This document shows, piece by piece, positions 23,034 to 41,310 of a DNA stretch of 64,000 nt (within the stretch, counting starts at the first letter, position 1; each line of letters begins with the position of its first letter). The notes beneath the pieces were generated by a model. That model had not been told where the DNA came from and did no database searches. It was given only the letters and a program-made list of their open reading frames with translations. The stretch is from Allacma fusca (Eukaryota; Arthropoda; Collembola; Symphypleona; Sminthuridae), in contig OX359248.1 of NCBI GenBank assembly GCA_947179485.1, forward strand, positions 29,521,378 through 29,585,377, written 5' to 3'. Both the position numbers and the translations under genes were made by a program.

Positions 23034-26000
23034 ATGGTATGTATCATATAAATTAAATTCAAATGTGACTATGACTATTAATTACATTTTATCCTCCTGT
23101 AAATCCCGGTTCCTGTTTACCAGTCGTATTTTGTCGGAATTTGTGTGAATGAAGGTGTTACTGGATATTATTTTGCAGTCTGTTACCCTCCGAACTGACG
23201 TTGGAGATATTAAAATCGAGCTGCATTGTGAGCTTTGCCCGAAGACTTGCGAAAATTTTTTGGCATTATGTGCCAGCGGATATTATCACAATAATTTATT
23301 TCATAGAAATATGAAAGGATTTATGGTACAAACTGGCGATCCTACCGGAACGGGCAAAGGTGGAACGTCCATATGGGGTAAAAAGTTTCCGGATGAATTC
23401 AAGGATGAGCTCAGGGTAAGTTGAAGCAATGGCCTTTTACTGAAGAAGTCCCTCACGGGTTTTTTTAAACATTAGAGGAACTACTTGAGAAGTATATTGA
23501 GAAAGAATTGTCGTCAGCGTCAGCAAACTCCTAGTTCCCGAGATATGAGAGGTCAAAGGTCGTGTTCACCACTGTTGTATTTCAGATCGAACTTCAATTC
23601 CGTGAGCACGCCTACGTCCATTCAGCCACAACATTTACTCGTTAGCAGGGCTGGAGTGTTCGAAAAATACGGATACAATTCTGATTAAAATTAATCCTAA
23701 CGGATTCCAAGCCCAATTCAAATGTATTTTTTTCATAAAATGAAAATTCCAATTCAATTTATTCAAATATTTTCTATGAATTCCAAAATAATTCAAATAC
23801 TTTAGTTATTAAATATTAATACCCGGAGGTACTAGAGTTCCGAAATATATCGTAACTTTACAACTAAAAAGCCAGAAAGTGTCTAAATTCGGCAATTATG
23901 AATGCAAAGAAGCCAGGGGATATGCCAGACCAGTTTATAAAGGCATTACTGCTTAATCTACACAAGTAGCACAACCGTATATGTATGACGTGTTGATTCA
24001 CCTTGTTTTTCGGTGATACCCTAGTAGTGCATGCTCTTTCCCCTGAAATAGACCCCTTTCCCAAATCAGAAAATTACTGACAAATGAATTAATTTCCAAT
24101 AGATTGCAGTAACATAATTTCCGTAAAAAAATAGTGTCGTTGCTTTGCGTCATTTTGTGGAGTCAAACGTAATCCCAAATTTTGTATTCCATCGAGTAGT
24201 TTAAAAAAATTATGTAATGGCTGAAAAAGAACTCCTTTGTTTTTTGAATTTACGAGACACACTTCAATATTTCACTGATTTTTCGGATATCTAAGCATTG
24301 GATACAGTATTCAAATATATTTTGAATACTAATTCGAATGTAGATATTTTTTTTTCGATTCAATATGGATTTAAATAATTACTTGAAAAAATATATTTAA
24401 GAATACCAATTCCGATAAAAATGCCAAAAAATAGGAATGAAATTCCGATTCCAATTCTGATTCCGATTCGAATGATCAGCACTGCTCGTTAGTGACCCTT
24501 TTCATTGATTAAATCTAGTTTTCCTAGTTTTAGTTATTTTAGGTTTTCATTCTTAGCACTGATGTTTATCTTTAATGCCTTTTTTACTGATTAAGTCACT
24601 TAGAAGTTTTCCAATTTATGGTTACGTTTGGTATTAAATTATGAAGTACTAATCACACCACGATGATTTTTGATTCTTGATAGTCATGCTAGGTTTTTAT
24701 GCTTGGCACGAAATGCCAAAATAAATACAGTAGTTCTGATTACATCCACAACTTCTGTGTGTATGTTTTGTTCATAAAGTTACCATAAATATGACCCTTT
24801 GTGATTCTTTTATGGTTTTAATCTACTCATCAAAAACTGTCTGAGTACAAATTTCTATTAATTGTTTATCATTGTTGCCTCAATTCCCGCCTATTACTGA
24901 ATACACAATTTGAAAATCTGATTGTTTTCAAAACTTGCATACATGTAGCAGAAGTGAGACCGTGTTCTCGCAGAACTGAAGTTCGCAGTGATATTCTCCG
25001 TGAAAGTCCAGAAATTTCCAGTGAAAGTGTCATTTGACCTCTCATATCTTGGGAACTAAAAGTTTGCTGACGAAAACTCTTTCAGATTCTTAAACTACTT
25101 CTCAAATAGTGCCTCTGCACCATTTTTTATCTAAATTCGTGAGGTGCTACTAAAGTTTCAAGCAATGAAATGAAAAGAAAATGTATAAGATGCTTGTTTT
25201 TGAGAAGAACCATTGGATGCTTTTGGATGTTTACTTTCTATGATTATAAGTAAAAAGACTGGACTTGATTTCACAATAAACATTTGTTTATTCCTGCTTG
25301 GTTCATAGTGGCGACGTGGGGGTGAGCTGAAATATGTATTTCGTTTTAAAGATACAATTTCGGGCAGACATTGTTGTTTGTTTAAATATTGTTTAATATC
25401 CCTGTAATGTAATTTCAATTGTTTAAGGTAGTGGAGAAAAGTTGCGAGTGTTTACATTGAAAAAGAATTAGGCGTATCAAATTAGACCTTCGTTCACGTC
25501 TCTATTATTTGAATGTATTGACACATTTCAGTGGAAAGTAGGCAGTCCGGTTGAAATTGAATTAGATATGATAAATGGCTGTGTAGGATCAGCTGAAGTG
25601 TATCATAGTAATTATATTGTATATAGTATACCCGAAAAAACAGTCAATTTCAGTCATTTTATTTGTCGGGTAATTGCTATTTATGGGTCCGATACCATGG
25701 GGTCTGAGGGGAAGGTAGGTTTTTTGCAAGAGGTTGCATAGCACATTTATTCTTTGACAGATTCTTTGGCTCACTCCCATGTTTGAGTTGGTTTTGTGAA
25801 TCTCTAAATCTACGATTAATGGGAAATTATTTTTGCTTGATTTATTATAAACATTTGATTCTACTGTACTAACTTGATTTTATGCATGCCTTCATTTGTT
25901 TTTTATGATCATCTTTTAACAACGCAGCACACGAATCGTGGAATAGTTTCAATGGCCAATAACGGTCCCAACACTAACGGAAGTCAGTTTTTCATTTCTT

Positions 26001-26598
26001 ACTCGGGTCAACCTCATCTGGATTTAAAATACACAATTTTTGGAAGGTTAGTTTTTCTACATATTGCATCAAAAATGCAGTACAAATTTGTATACATTTT
26101 TGGTTTTTGACACGTTACAATTACGAGGTGATTTGAACGCGAATATTAGTTGTCCTTTTCTAAATCGTTTTTCCTCCTTTTTACTTAACTTATGTCGATA
26201 CTAGGAGCCAAAGGTATTGGTTGTGTTTTTCTTTCGTATTTTTATGCTCATTCGTTGTTGGATATTTCGTATTTTTCTTGTAGGTGAAAACTTTCGACCA
26301 CAGTAGTAACAGGTCTAACGCTACCACGCATATCATAGTATCTATCCCACGTGTTTTATTAATATTTTAGGCAGCTAACAATACGTTTTACATTACTAAT
26401 TGTAACTGTAAGTGAAATTTAGCATAGTATTGGATGAATTAATGAAAACATGTTAATTTTAGGGTCATAGATGGTTTCGACGTGTTAGAGGAACTGGAAA
26501 AACTTCCCGTGAATCCTAAAAACTACCGTCCCTTGTCGGATACGAGAATCAATTCCGTAATAATTCATGCCAACCCGTTAGCTAACATGTCAGAATGA
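23034..26598 (+). CDS. PPIL3: peptidyl-prolyl isomerase-like 3 (cyclophilin J)
   Basis: A cyclophilin-type proline isomerase associated with the spliceosome in other animals. Coding exons are 23034-23036, 23179-23415, 25928-26046 and 26463-26598, with phases 0, 0 and 2 and GT-AG introns. The product is 164 residues against 161 in human. It is a single cyclophilin domain with no signal peptide. Catalytic residues are visible: R44 in [10 protein letters not shown]52 in VQTGD, and F102 in NGSQFFI. The position equal to Trp121 of cyclophilin A is His (H110, QPHLD), as is usual for PPIL3, which predicts weak cyclosporin binding. Only the ATG is contributed by exon 1 (CAAAATG/GTATGT). A spurious ATG at 23149 lies in intron 1. 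Intron 2 (2.5 kb) carries nested transposons. A non-canonical poly(A) hexamer ATTAAA lies near 26731. Confidence 0.97.
23440..25155. mobile_element. fold-back element in PPIL3 intron 2, interrupted by hAT
   Basis: Two ~180-200 bp arms, about 23440-23635 and 24960-25155, are inverted copies. Examples are AGATATGAGAGGTCAAA against TTTGACCTCTCATATCT, CAGCAAACTCCTAGTTCCC against GGGAACTAAAAGTTTGCTG, and GAACTTCAATTC against GAACTGAAGTTC. Arm identity looks like roughly 75-80% by eye. The hAT insertion lies just inside the left arm. Without it the element is about 0.87 kb. No coding sequence and no clear target duplication were found. Confidence 0.75.
23646..24484. mobile_element. non-autonomous hAT element (839 bp) with 8-bp target duplication
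   Basis: The ends CAGGGCTGGAGTGTTCGAA and (reverse complement of the right end) CAGTGCTGATCATTCGAA form imperfect hAT-type terminal repeats. CTCGTTAG at 23638-23645 and 24485-24492 is a perfect 8-bp target-site duplication. Both subterminal zones carry degenerate AATTCCGATTCC/TTCAAATA words. There is no transposase. The first 8 bases (CAG[G/T]GCTG) are shared with the hAT at 15.9 kb, but the subterminal motif is entirely different. Confidence 0.9.
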
Positions 26599-27277
26599 GT
26601 ACTTGGGCGACAAATATTTTTGTAGGGTTCTGATTGTGAGCAGAAGCCACAACGTCACGGGACTACATACTATTTATTTAATAGTGATGTCAATTCCAGA
26701 TTGTTGTCAAAATGTTTTTATACCTTCAATTAAATCCTTGAACAAGTTTGATTGCTTGTGTTGTTAGTTAATATTAGTATTTTCAGTAATACAATGTTCT
26801 ATGTCATTGGTAAAGTTGTCGATTTGTCTAAATATTTATTTCATTTACATTTATTATAAGCACACAGGTAACCTGCGTATATTAAATACATATAAGTTTT
26901 TTTTGCTTAAAATCGTTTTAATTAAAATTGGGTTAATGCCAGTACTTTTCGTACTTAAGACTCATATGCCTACAATGAATTTATTGACATAGCACAATGT
27001 AATGTTACTAAATTAGTAAATAGGTGGACATCTGGTGAGAATGGAATTTTTTTTTCCTGGATCTGGAGGTTGACCAGTAGATTCACTAATTGCTTTTATT
27101 AATTTTGAAAATATATATACTGTATTTAAAAGGAGCTAAAGTATAGTCAGGGGATCACATGTGAAACAAGCCGTACCTTTAACTTAATAATAGTATGAAA
27201 GTACTCAACAACCACCAACTTCAGTAGAATAACGACTGGCAGGTGATGTTTTTATCAAATGAATCGATTGGCAAATC
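26599..27277. other. convergent 3' intergenic region of PPIL3 and PHYHD1
   Basis: 679 bp separate the stop codons of the two convergent genes. The region should hold both 3' UTRs and is AT-rich, with no other gene visible. Confidence 0.7.
27095..27100 (-). terminator. AATAAA poly(A) signal for PHYHD1
   Basis: TTTATT on the plus strand is AATAAA on the coding strand, about 180 bases past the PHYHD1 stop. It is a reasonable cleavage and polyadenylation signal, but in AT-rich DNA the hexamer is common. Confidence 0.5.
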
Positions 27278-32485
<5,208 letters not shown>

Positions 32486-35224
32486 ATTTTGACACTGGAA
32501 TGCCACTTTAAGTTCTATCGCTTGGGAGGAATCGAACGTCAAACTGGAATATAAAAATGTTGTAAAATGTCATACGGTATACACTAACAATAATACTTAA
32601 ATTCTTGGAATCTGTTCCGAAAATGGCAATCATAAGACGTCTTGGGCGTAACCTTATCTTTAAAATTCGAAATAATGATTTTTTCCCAGGCTTTCTTGGG
32701 TTGAGAATATTCCAATATAAAGTGTTTTGTCTATTATCACACAATTTCTCAGCAGGTATACACTTCTGTCAAACATCATTACTGTAAAGCATTTTTGTAA
32801 ATATTAGTATGTATTTGTATCTATATTACATACATATGGTTGATTACCTACGTTCACTTTAATGATATTTTGGGTGAAGCATCTTTTCAACATAACTGAG
32901 TTACAAAATCGGAATACTTTCAGTCATGTTACTCTTAGCTTTATACATGTCTAGATCTCTTTCAATTTGAACTACTCATATTTAATCAAAGAATTCATTG
33001 ACACGGGAATTTATACAAAATCATATTCCACCTCAGTTCAACGCATAAATGTATTTGCTCTCGTTCAAATCGAATCCTTTGAGTATTAACTTGTTATATA
33101 TTTTAATAAAAAGCATCAAACGATTGAACAACTTTTGGGCACACAACATCAAAAAAGAAACTTTGTGTCATTTTTCCTATTTCAAATCCTTCTAACGGAA
33201 ATCCTTAAAAATATAAACATATGTATGTACGTACATACAGTTCGAATTTCTGTTGACAGAAACTTTTCCAAGAACAAATGCATCACATTTTGACATTGAC
33301 CTGCCTTTGCCATTCAACATACATATATACAATTGTAAATAGAGCATGGTGAAGTCGTTATAAGGTTAAAAATAAATTAGTTACCTTATAGAGAAATCAA
33401 TCCGGAACACTATCACGGAATATACAGGATATGGGTGAGAGTTGGGATTCAAGTTCAATGATTATCAAAACCGGGGAAGTTTTCCAAGATACTGGCAAAA
33501 AGATCTTCTTCGAAAAAGAACTAACCCGAGAATCGATTTTGTCAAGTTTTAAGAGAGCTCTGCAGCTATATACAACGGATGACTTTTGATACCTGCTGTT
33601 TTAAGTAATAGGAGAGCAGCAACATCTGATTTTGTCATGAAAGTAGATAAACTACATGTAAAATCTTTCATCTGATACATACATCTGTGTACAGGTCTAG
33701 ATTATCCATTTACATTAATATGCACTCAACATATTAATATTTACGCACCCTTGAGATGAACATCAGAGTTTTCTTCCACTCGTGGTACAAAAATAGTCAT
33801 TTGCTGGAATGTTCCTTGGGAAATCCATTCACATATTAAACACTTTTAAGGGATATACATCTTTATTGAGTATCTTCAAGTTGCGAGAATCTTTACCATA
33901 CATATATCTATCTGTACCAATGCTAAAACTGTAATCTCCCATGCAAACTCATCACATGTACTAATCCTCGGCAGATCCCAGCATCCCAGTGCTTACTCCA
34001 ACAAGTTTCTTCAAATACTTATACATTGCTCCCTTATATTGTTAGAAGTAGTTCATTCAGTTATCTAATGTGTGTATCGCTGTGGACAGCGAGATTACTC
34101 TTAACACTTATGCCCTTGGACTGTCATTCCAAAGGACTTATAATGGTCCCTCCATTGTCAGTTATGTAAGCGGTTTGTACATGACGAGTAGCAACTTCAT
34201 GATGTAATGGAATATTATAATGGAGTTTGATAATCTTGGCGTAAATAGATGAGAGTTGCCGTGTTAAGCGCATAAACGTGTTGACCGTACACATGTACTA
34301 ATGGACTGACGCTCATATGTCGTAATAACACGCAAGAGATGGAAGGACTGTATTAAAAACTTGTCTGAAACCTTCTTTTTCAGTAGGAACTTCTTACGGA
34401 ATGTTTTGAAGAATTATTCCTTGTTGTTGTTCCTATGGTTTCTAAACTATGAGGGAAGGTGATTAGCAAATTATGAGATGATGCAACCAAGCAAGGTAGA
34501 AATAAACAACATAATTAATTCTTATTCAAGTTCTCCGATAACAGACATTAATATTTAATAGTCAATGTATTATGTATTAAAAGGTTAATTACTCCGGAAT
34601 CTTCCGAGCAAAAACGTCAAAGGATATTTATGAGCAAATCTTTCCATTGAAGCGCGGCGTTTGAAGTTGATAAACACTATCAAGTAATTATTATTATATG
34701 GTGGAAGCACGTCGCAAAATTAATTACGACATAAGAATTTATTATATGAGAGACACTCGAATAAAAAATTCAAACCGTGATTCCATGATGGGTAATATTT
34801 GCAAACTGCAACAACAACTTGTAAAAAACGGGAACTGCTCTGCTTAGCATGGAAATACTATGGGGATTGGGAAGGGCATCAAGTATACTCAATAATGCAT
34901 TAAAACTATTGCTACATTCCTTTGTGGAGACGTAAACAATCCCGGTACGTTTCTTGAATGAATGACGAAATATTTATTGAAGGACTTTGGTAATTTGTGG
35001 TTTGATTCTCATTCAAAAATAGGGCTGAGATTGTATCCAGATTTATTTGACCCAATTGATTAGTAAAACACAAGTTGTCAATTCAGTCGTTTTTGATGTA
35101 TGTACAATGCATTTCTAAGGATTTTTATCAGTGTGTTCGTTGTGAACATTATTTTTTAGAATTTCTTCCCTCCCGAGAACTCGCAGAAGAAAAGGGATAA
35201 CACCTTTCCTAGAAAAGCCATAAT

Positions 35225-35351
35225 ATGTCTGGATCTGAATCCACCTTGACTCCTACCAAGAAATCGAACAAGGCTCGTACAGAGAGACACTTTTTATGGA
35301 TTTTCAATATCCGCATCCTGATATTTAATCTGCATTACCTTATACCCAAAG
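35225..35351 (+). CDS. candidate first coding exon, unknown protein
   Basis: I do not recognise this gene. An ATG opens a frame starting MSGSESTLTPTKKSNKARTE, then a hydrophobic stretch starting HFLWIFNIRILIFNLHYLI that could be a membrane segment. It ends at a good donor (AAAG/GTAGGT at 35352), in phase 1. Codons end unusually often in C or G compared with surrounding DNA. The upstream TTTTTTAG at about 35158 could be an acceptor for a preceding UTR exon. No continuing exon was identified downstream, so it may be an isolated chance frame. Without a splice partner it remains a weak candidate. Confidence 0.22.
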
Positions 35352-38300
35352 GTAGGTTCCTGTAAAAACTCTTAATTCGTTCCGTAGCTGTCGATATATG
35401 TAGCTTTTCACAAAATATCTCATACATATTGAGTTTCTCAGTTTTTCTGGCACTACTGGTTTAGTTTTTTTACTATTATTTTTTTTGTGTATATTTCTGC
35501 TATTTTTTTTATCTCAGCTTTACAATTTCAAATGGATTATGATGCCTTAATTTTTTTTCCAAAGCTCAAAGCAGGTTTTCAGGGCTGAGTGTAACAAACA
35601 ACTTCAATAAATATTTCTGCTGGTTGAACATCCCGTTATTTTAAAATTCCGGGAATTCAGACATTGAACTTTAAGTACCAGTTTGAAAGTGTGAAAAACT
35701 TCCGAACATGAATCATGGTTTCCGCCGACAGATCTACAAAGCACGAGGAAAATGCATACTTCCTTGTGAAATTCGTATCATTGTGTGTGCAAAAGAAATG
35801 CCATATGAAATCTGCAGATGTGCTTTTACCCACTCCCTTTTAGGAACTGTAGAATTCTATGAAAAATCTAACCATGCATATATGATTCGTTGTAGACATG
35901 TACGTACACACACATATCCTTATCCTAAATTTGCATCGAACATGTTAAATGGAAATTCTAGATCTTGCTATTTTTTTTAAATTAAAAAATTATAAGTTGA
36001 TGATACAACCAGAAAATTCTATAAATTAATGTGTAGATAAACTTAAATGTTAGCATATTTCATGTATTGTAGATAGTAGAGTATGAAATGTTATTTTTCG
36101 AAATCCCGTTAGAGTTATTCTAGAATTACAGGAGAATATTGAGGTTGCGAATTCGCTAACAATATTAGATCTGAGGTCCAAACATACGAAAAATGTATTT
36201 AATTCTGCATAACATTATTGTTTACCATTGTTATTTTGCTTTAATTTGTTGTACATCTACTTATATTAGTTTAAAGACGCAGAAGTTTCATTGTTGTTTT
36301 GTTTTTCAGTTAGGTTGTAAAAAAAACTTTGAAGACATCTTTGTTTACATTTCACTATTACAAAACTCTCAAAGTTCTAAAGCCTAAACGGTCAATGAAT
36401 CTTTACGACAAATAATCTTCTTATGCAAGGCTCCATCCCTCCTTGAAATAATTATGCAAACTTTAACAGTGAAGCAACTTTTATAATGAGTTTTTGAGTT
36501 TGTACGAAAACTATTTTAACAATACGTACTTATGTATCGTTTGTATGTATCTACCTATCTTAAGTATGCCGTAAAGTAATTTATAAAATCCACACAAGCG
36601 TAAGTTCAGCGATATGATTCAATATACGTATATACATATATGTACGTGATTTATACAGGTGGCTGACAATACTTAACACTTAGCATTTATGTAATTATAT
36701 CTAAATAGATCTAAAGTCTGTAATAATTATTTAATTCCCTATATGTAACATGCTTAAATTCTTACATGCACAATTATTACTATGCACTTCACTTGTAATG
36801 ATGAAGGTTTATTATAGCCCGTGTGAATGCTCTCGCTATATAACTTTCTCCCTTACTCTAATGAGGACGCTTGGTTGGTCTCTTACGTAAAATAAAAATT
36901 TCCACTCACTTCAACTCCTCAGGAAAGCTAGTACTGCTTGAAATAGACGCTCTTTTGCCGTGAAAATGTAGAGGAACGGAAGAATGCTATCCTAAGAAAT
37001 TATTCCTAAAAGACATCAATTCCGTTTTCATTAAATATTTTCTGTTCCAGTGCTTTAATTCAGTCAAAGGGACAGAGTGTTGACCTCTGTTCAGTTCACC
37101 CTGAACCCTAATATACTGGCACTTATCTCACTTCAAAACAATACTACGAAAGCTTTGTTGTTCCTTTGACCAGCTCAAGGATGATAATTGTATTATAACA
37201 ATTCCCAAGTAGAGCGCTAATAAATAAACTTACAGTTGAGCTATCACAATCTCATACATACGGAGATGAACAATCTATTATTTTATAAATAATGCCTCTA
37301 ATTATTCTCCTATCTAAAAGCATTTAAAATTCCCATTACAAAAGGAAGCTCCTTTGAAATATATATTAGGGACGTTTAGTCAACGGAAGTTTTTTAACTA
37401 CGAGATTAATTAATGGTTCAAGGGGAGGCATTGCTATTTACAATAAGTAATGACACTGCATTTGTAGATACATATGATTGAGGTATCTATCCACATCAAG
37501 TACATACACAAAATAAATTTTACAAGGTTGTCACTTGAAATTGAATCACTAACAAAGACATCAAAGACATATTGAATTTCTTGTGTATGTATGACAAAGT
37601 AGATAGGATTTTTGAAAAGTATTTTTCATCCCACGTTTCTTTCCAAAGAATCGGCGGTGCGTGAACCAAAAGGAGGGCACTGAAGGTCTGACAACTGAGA
37701 TAATAGATTCATATACATATGTAGTCCGGAATTTTATGTGTATTTCCTTGAAAGGTAGGGATTTTTGAGGAGGAACAAAACGAATCGATCATTTCCATAC
37801 CATACCTTGAGAGAGGAAATCCGTACAATTATACGTAGGTTTGGTAGTAGTATCTACAACTAGGGAGTGTTAATATCACCAAATTATGAGAATAGTTGTG
37901 TGTGAGGAGGTAACTTGAAGGTAAAATATGGGATATTTTATTATATTATACATCATTTGTCAGTTTTCCCCGCCCAAAAATCTCTTCCAAGTTCACCATA
38001 TTCGTGCCTTATGGCCCAGAAAGTTTTCTCGTTATAGGCTCTGCTGTTCCCGTAGTGTTACACCTGGCTGGAGAGAGAGCAAGGTAAAGGCAATAAAGGT
38101 TTGAGAGAAAGGTTTTTACCTTCACCTTGGCTCATGTAAACAGACGGAGCCCTGGTTATATATCTATATATATATTTATAGATATAATTATTTATATATA
38201 AATTTACCCGTATAAAATAATACAATCATACTGAAATGCTCACGGGCCTCTGGAATCATGTAAAGCAAAATATTCTCGAACTGGAGGATTACACGGATCT

Positions 38301-40731
38301 TTTCCTGGCCAATATGAAACTGTGTCATGGTCAGGATCACCGTCGTAGTATTTGTCAAACACACAAACCTACGAAGCCCCAGTGTAAATAGTACTATTGT
38401 CGATCCATCTCTGTCTCAAAGTCTGAGCCAAGTATAAATGTAATGTTGTGCATTGTCAGGTCTGGTTTCTCTTGTTATGATATAAGGAGACTAAATTCTC
38501 CAGGAAGAAGTTTTACTTAGAGAGTTCTCGTTAGTAGTCAAACTAATAATGGGGTGCCTTGGCTTGTAAATACTTAAAGTTTAGATGATTAATTTACTCC
38601 TTTAATTTAATTTCTAACTATTTTGTAGTATATAATTGTCCTTGGGTTGTTTACATCTACTTGTATGTGAGTATTGTATGTACACTTTCTCCCCTTTCAC
38701 TCTGAGACTGAATCCTTTTCAAATTTGAAAGTAATTATGTATATATGTACGAAAGATATCCTTACTGTTAGTATGAGTAGAGAAGAAAGACGTTGAATAG
38801 TGTGTGTCCTTAAATAATATATTAATTATTTCATTACATAGTAGTTTCTATTAGAACTGTTTATATCAGTAGACATTTCTAGGACCTGTACATAATGGAT
38901 CTCTCAGGACACCCATCAAAGCCAAGCGGTCCGCTTATCGAATTTCAAAATTGAGTGAGTGACACAATACATAGGTTAGCCTTCATGTTAAATGAACTCA
39001 AGTAGATACTAATAAAAGATTTTAATCATGACATTGATCTCTCTCATCCAGACTTGGCCTCTAAACATCCAAGGTCCCTCCTTGCCCAGCCAGCTCAAAG
39101 GCATATGAGACTGATAAATTTTATATCAAATTATATTTTCCCTGGAAATTGGAATTGACAAACTTTCATCTAACATTCAGGGTTTTTGCTTACAATCAAA
39201 ACATGAAACTTGAAGGGTGAAGTTTGACATCTAAAAAGCCACATGCGAAACTGTAGTAATGCAGTGAATATTACAACTGACAACTGACAACCGCAAAATC
39301 AATACTTCCGAGAGTATAGATGTTTTTACCCAACCTATCTTTTCCAGCTTGAGTTCGTTTATAGGATTGACCATCAAAAGTTTACCTTCAAGGAGAAGGG
39401 AAAAACTTCAGGACCTTATTTTCAGTGTCAATCTGCTAAGGCAATTCAAAACCATTTCCCGATTTCAAGAAAAAATTCAAAGCAGGGATGATTGCTCTGG
39501 AATTAGATCAAACAAGTGAAGATCCGGAAGGTCAGAATTTTTTAGATTTGGGGAAGATTGAGCTTGAATCAGTTTGAACTTGAACTAATAGTTTGAGCAT
39601 TTTGTAAGACCTAGTTACTTACTTTAGTGTACTCCATATATGTACATACGTCTCTTAGAATTACACACTACGTATTGCAATGTTCAATTGGCGTCACGGT
39701 CTCTTGTCAAATTTCCAGTTACATAATGCAAACACGTACTACGCAAAACATCAAGCTTTTTCTATAGAGGAAGTAACAACTCATTATAAAAGGGAAGTTA
39801 CCCTCTATCAATATTAGAAGATTCTGATGTAAAGGAGTTTGTATGCTCGGGGCCATTTTCTTTGAACGTCTTTACACAAGATGTATTATTGAAGTTAGAC
39901 AGTATACTGAGATAGAGGTCGAGGGATTCCAAATTTCAAGGTTGTGGTAAATATCTCCCTGGTATGAATTTCTTCGTATGACAAATTTACACAAGCGACT
40001 TTGTGAGGAGCAATTAATTAAGTTTTACGCAGAATTTTACCGCAGATCAGGCAACTTGACTGTTGTATAACGGTCCTGATTGTCAATTAATTTGACTTGG
40101 ATGTGCCCACATGACCCCAATTATGTAATATTATGAAAGGCTTATTGAGTAATATATTGCTTGTACGTTTTACACCTACATTTGCGAATTTCCAAGAAAT
40201 ATTACGTAAGTTGTGTGTCAAACCAGCCTCATACTTGGTTTCTCCGATTTTATCCATAACTCTCTGATGTGTTTTATCAAACGGAAAATGCGTTACGGGG
40301 TAACACCAAGACTGTGTTTCCTTTAACGGAGTAATTGATACCATTCGGCAGAGTAAAAAAAAACCTTAATACAATCTCAGCTCTACTCTTATGGTATATT
40401 CTGATTGGCCAAATCACAAGGATGAGATTATATTACCGTTTGATCTTAAAAAAAGTGCTGGAAGGGTCTGAGAAATATCACGAGCGGGTGGACAACACAA
40501 TAGCTCGTTATGCAGCGCAATAAATTAGTTTTCCTAGGAAATCGTGACAACATATCTATGCTGATTGGAAATGAAACAGACTTCCAGATTCCTAAAGAAA
40601 TGGATACCTTGATGTTGATAGTGCTTTGATCCGAAGCCACTCACAGTAGTGGGTAGAACGCACTATAACATATAGCACCCTGTTATTCTGCTACGGAAAT
40701 AGGATCGTCAGGAGTACATTTACAGGCACTT

Positions 40732-40751
40732 CCATAATCCCAGGATTATGG
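40732..40751. repeat. perfect 20-bp palindrome
   Basis: CCATAATCC and GGATTATGG are exact complements separated by CA. This is a dyad of the kind that could bind a dimeric protein, or it may be chance. Confidence 0.75.
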
Positions 40752-41240
40752 GGTAGACGCTGGCATTACGGGATACATTTGTAACCGAGTTGACCAAAAT
40801 ACTCCTCCAGCCCTTACATGACTCCATTCCCTTCTGGTATTAATAGTTCACTCGGATTTGTGGTGTGGGTTTAACATTAACATTTGTGGTTGATGTGTGT
40901 CTATATGCTCTGCTGTAACTTCCAATATTTTAAAGCTAGTCCTATGTTCTTATGTTTACTGAGTCAGTCATTACACAGACGGATTATCCCTTCTAGATTG
41001 TTACTAATGCAGATACATCAAATTCATCATGCAGGTATCTAAATATCGTTACGCTCCGAACTTAATTACTGACAGTTCATTAAACTGAAATTCTGCTTTC
41101 CCCAGAACAATCTTATTAGAAGGTTTCCATCCTATATGTCAGGAGCAGTAGACACAATTAAACTTGTGGTTAACTTAGACCGTAAACTTCCACTGAGTTT
41201 ACAACTTGAGAAATTTCCAACAAATAACATGTACATACGT

Positions 41241-41310
41241 ATGTATATCTATGTATATCTATGTATATCTATGTATATCTATCTATCCCTATCTATCCCT
41301 ATGCCTATGT
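41241..41310. repeat. 10-bp tandem repeat (ATGTATATCT / ATCTATCCCT)
   Basis: Four near-perfect copies of ATGTATATCT, followed by two copies of ATCTATCCCT and a decayed unit. The array shows a step change of repeat unit along its length. Confidence 0.9.

Noticed and set aside
23149..23178. In-frame ATG upstream of PPIL3 exon 2
   Set aside because: The ten residues it adds are absent from the family. A TTTTGCAG acceptor at 23178 and an ATG/GTATGT exon end at 23036 give the exact conserved N-terminus.
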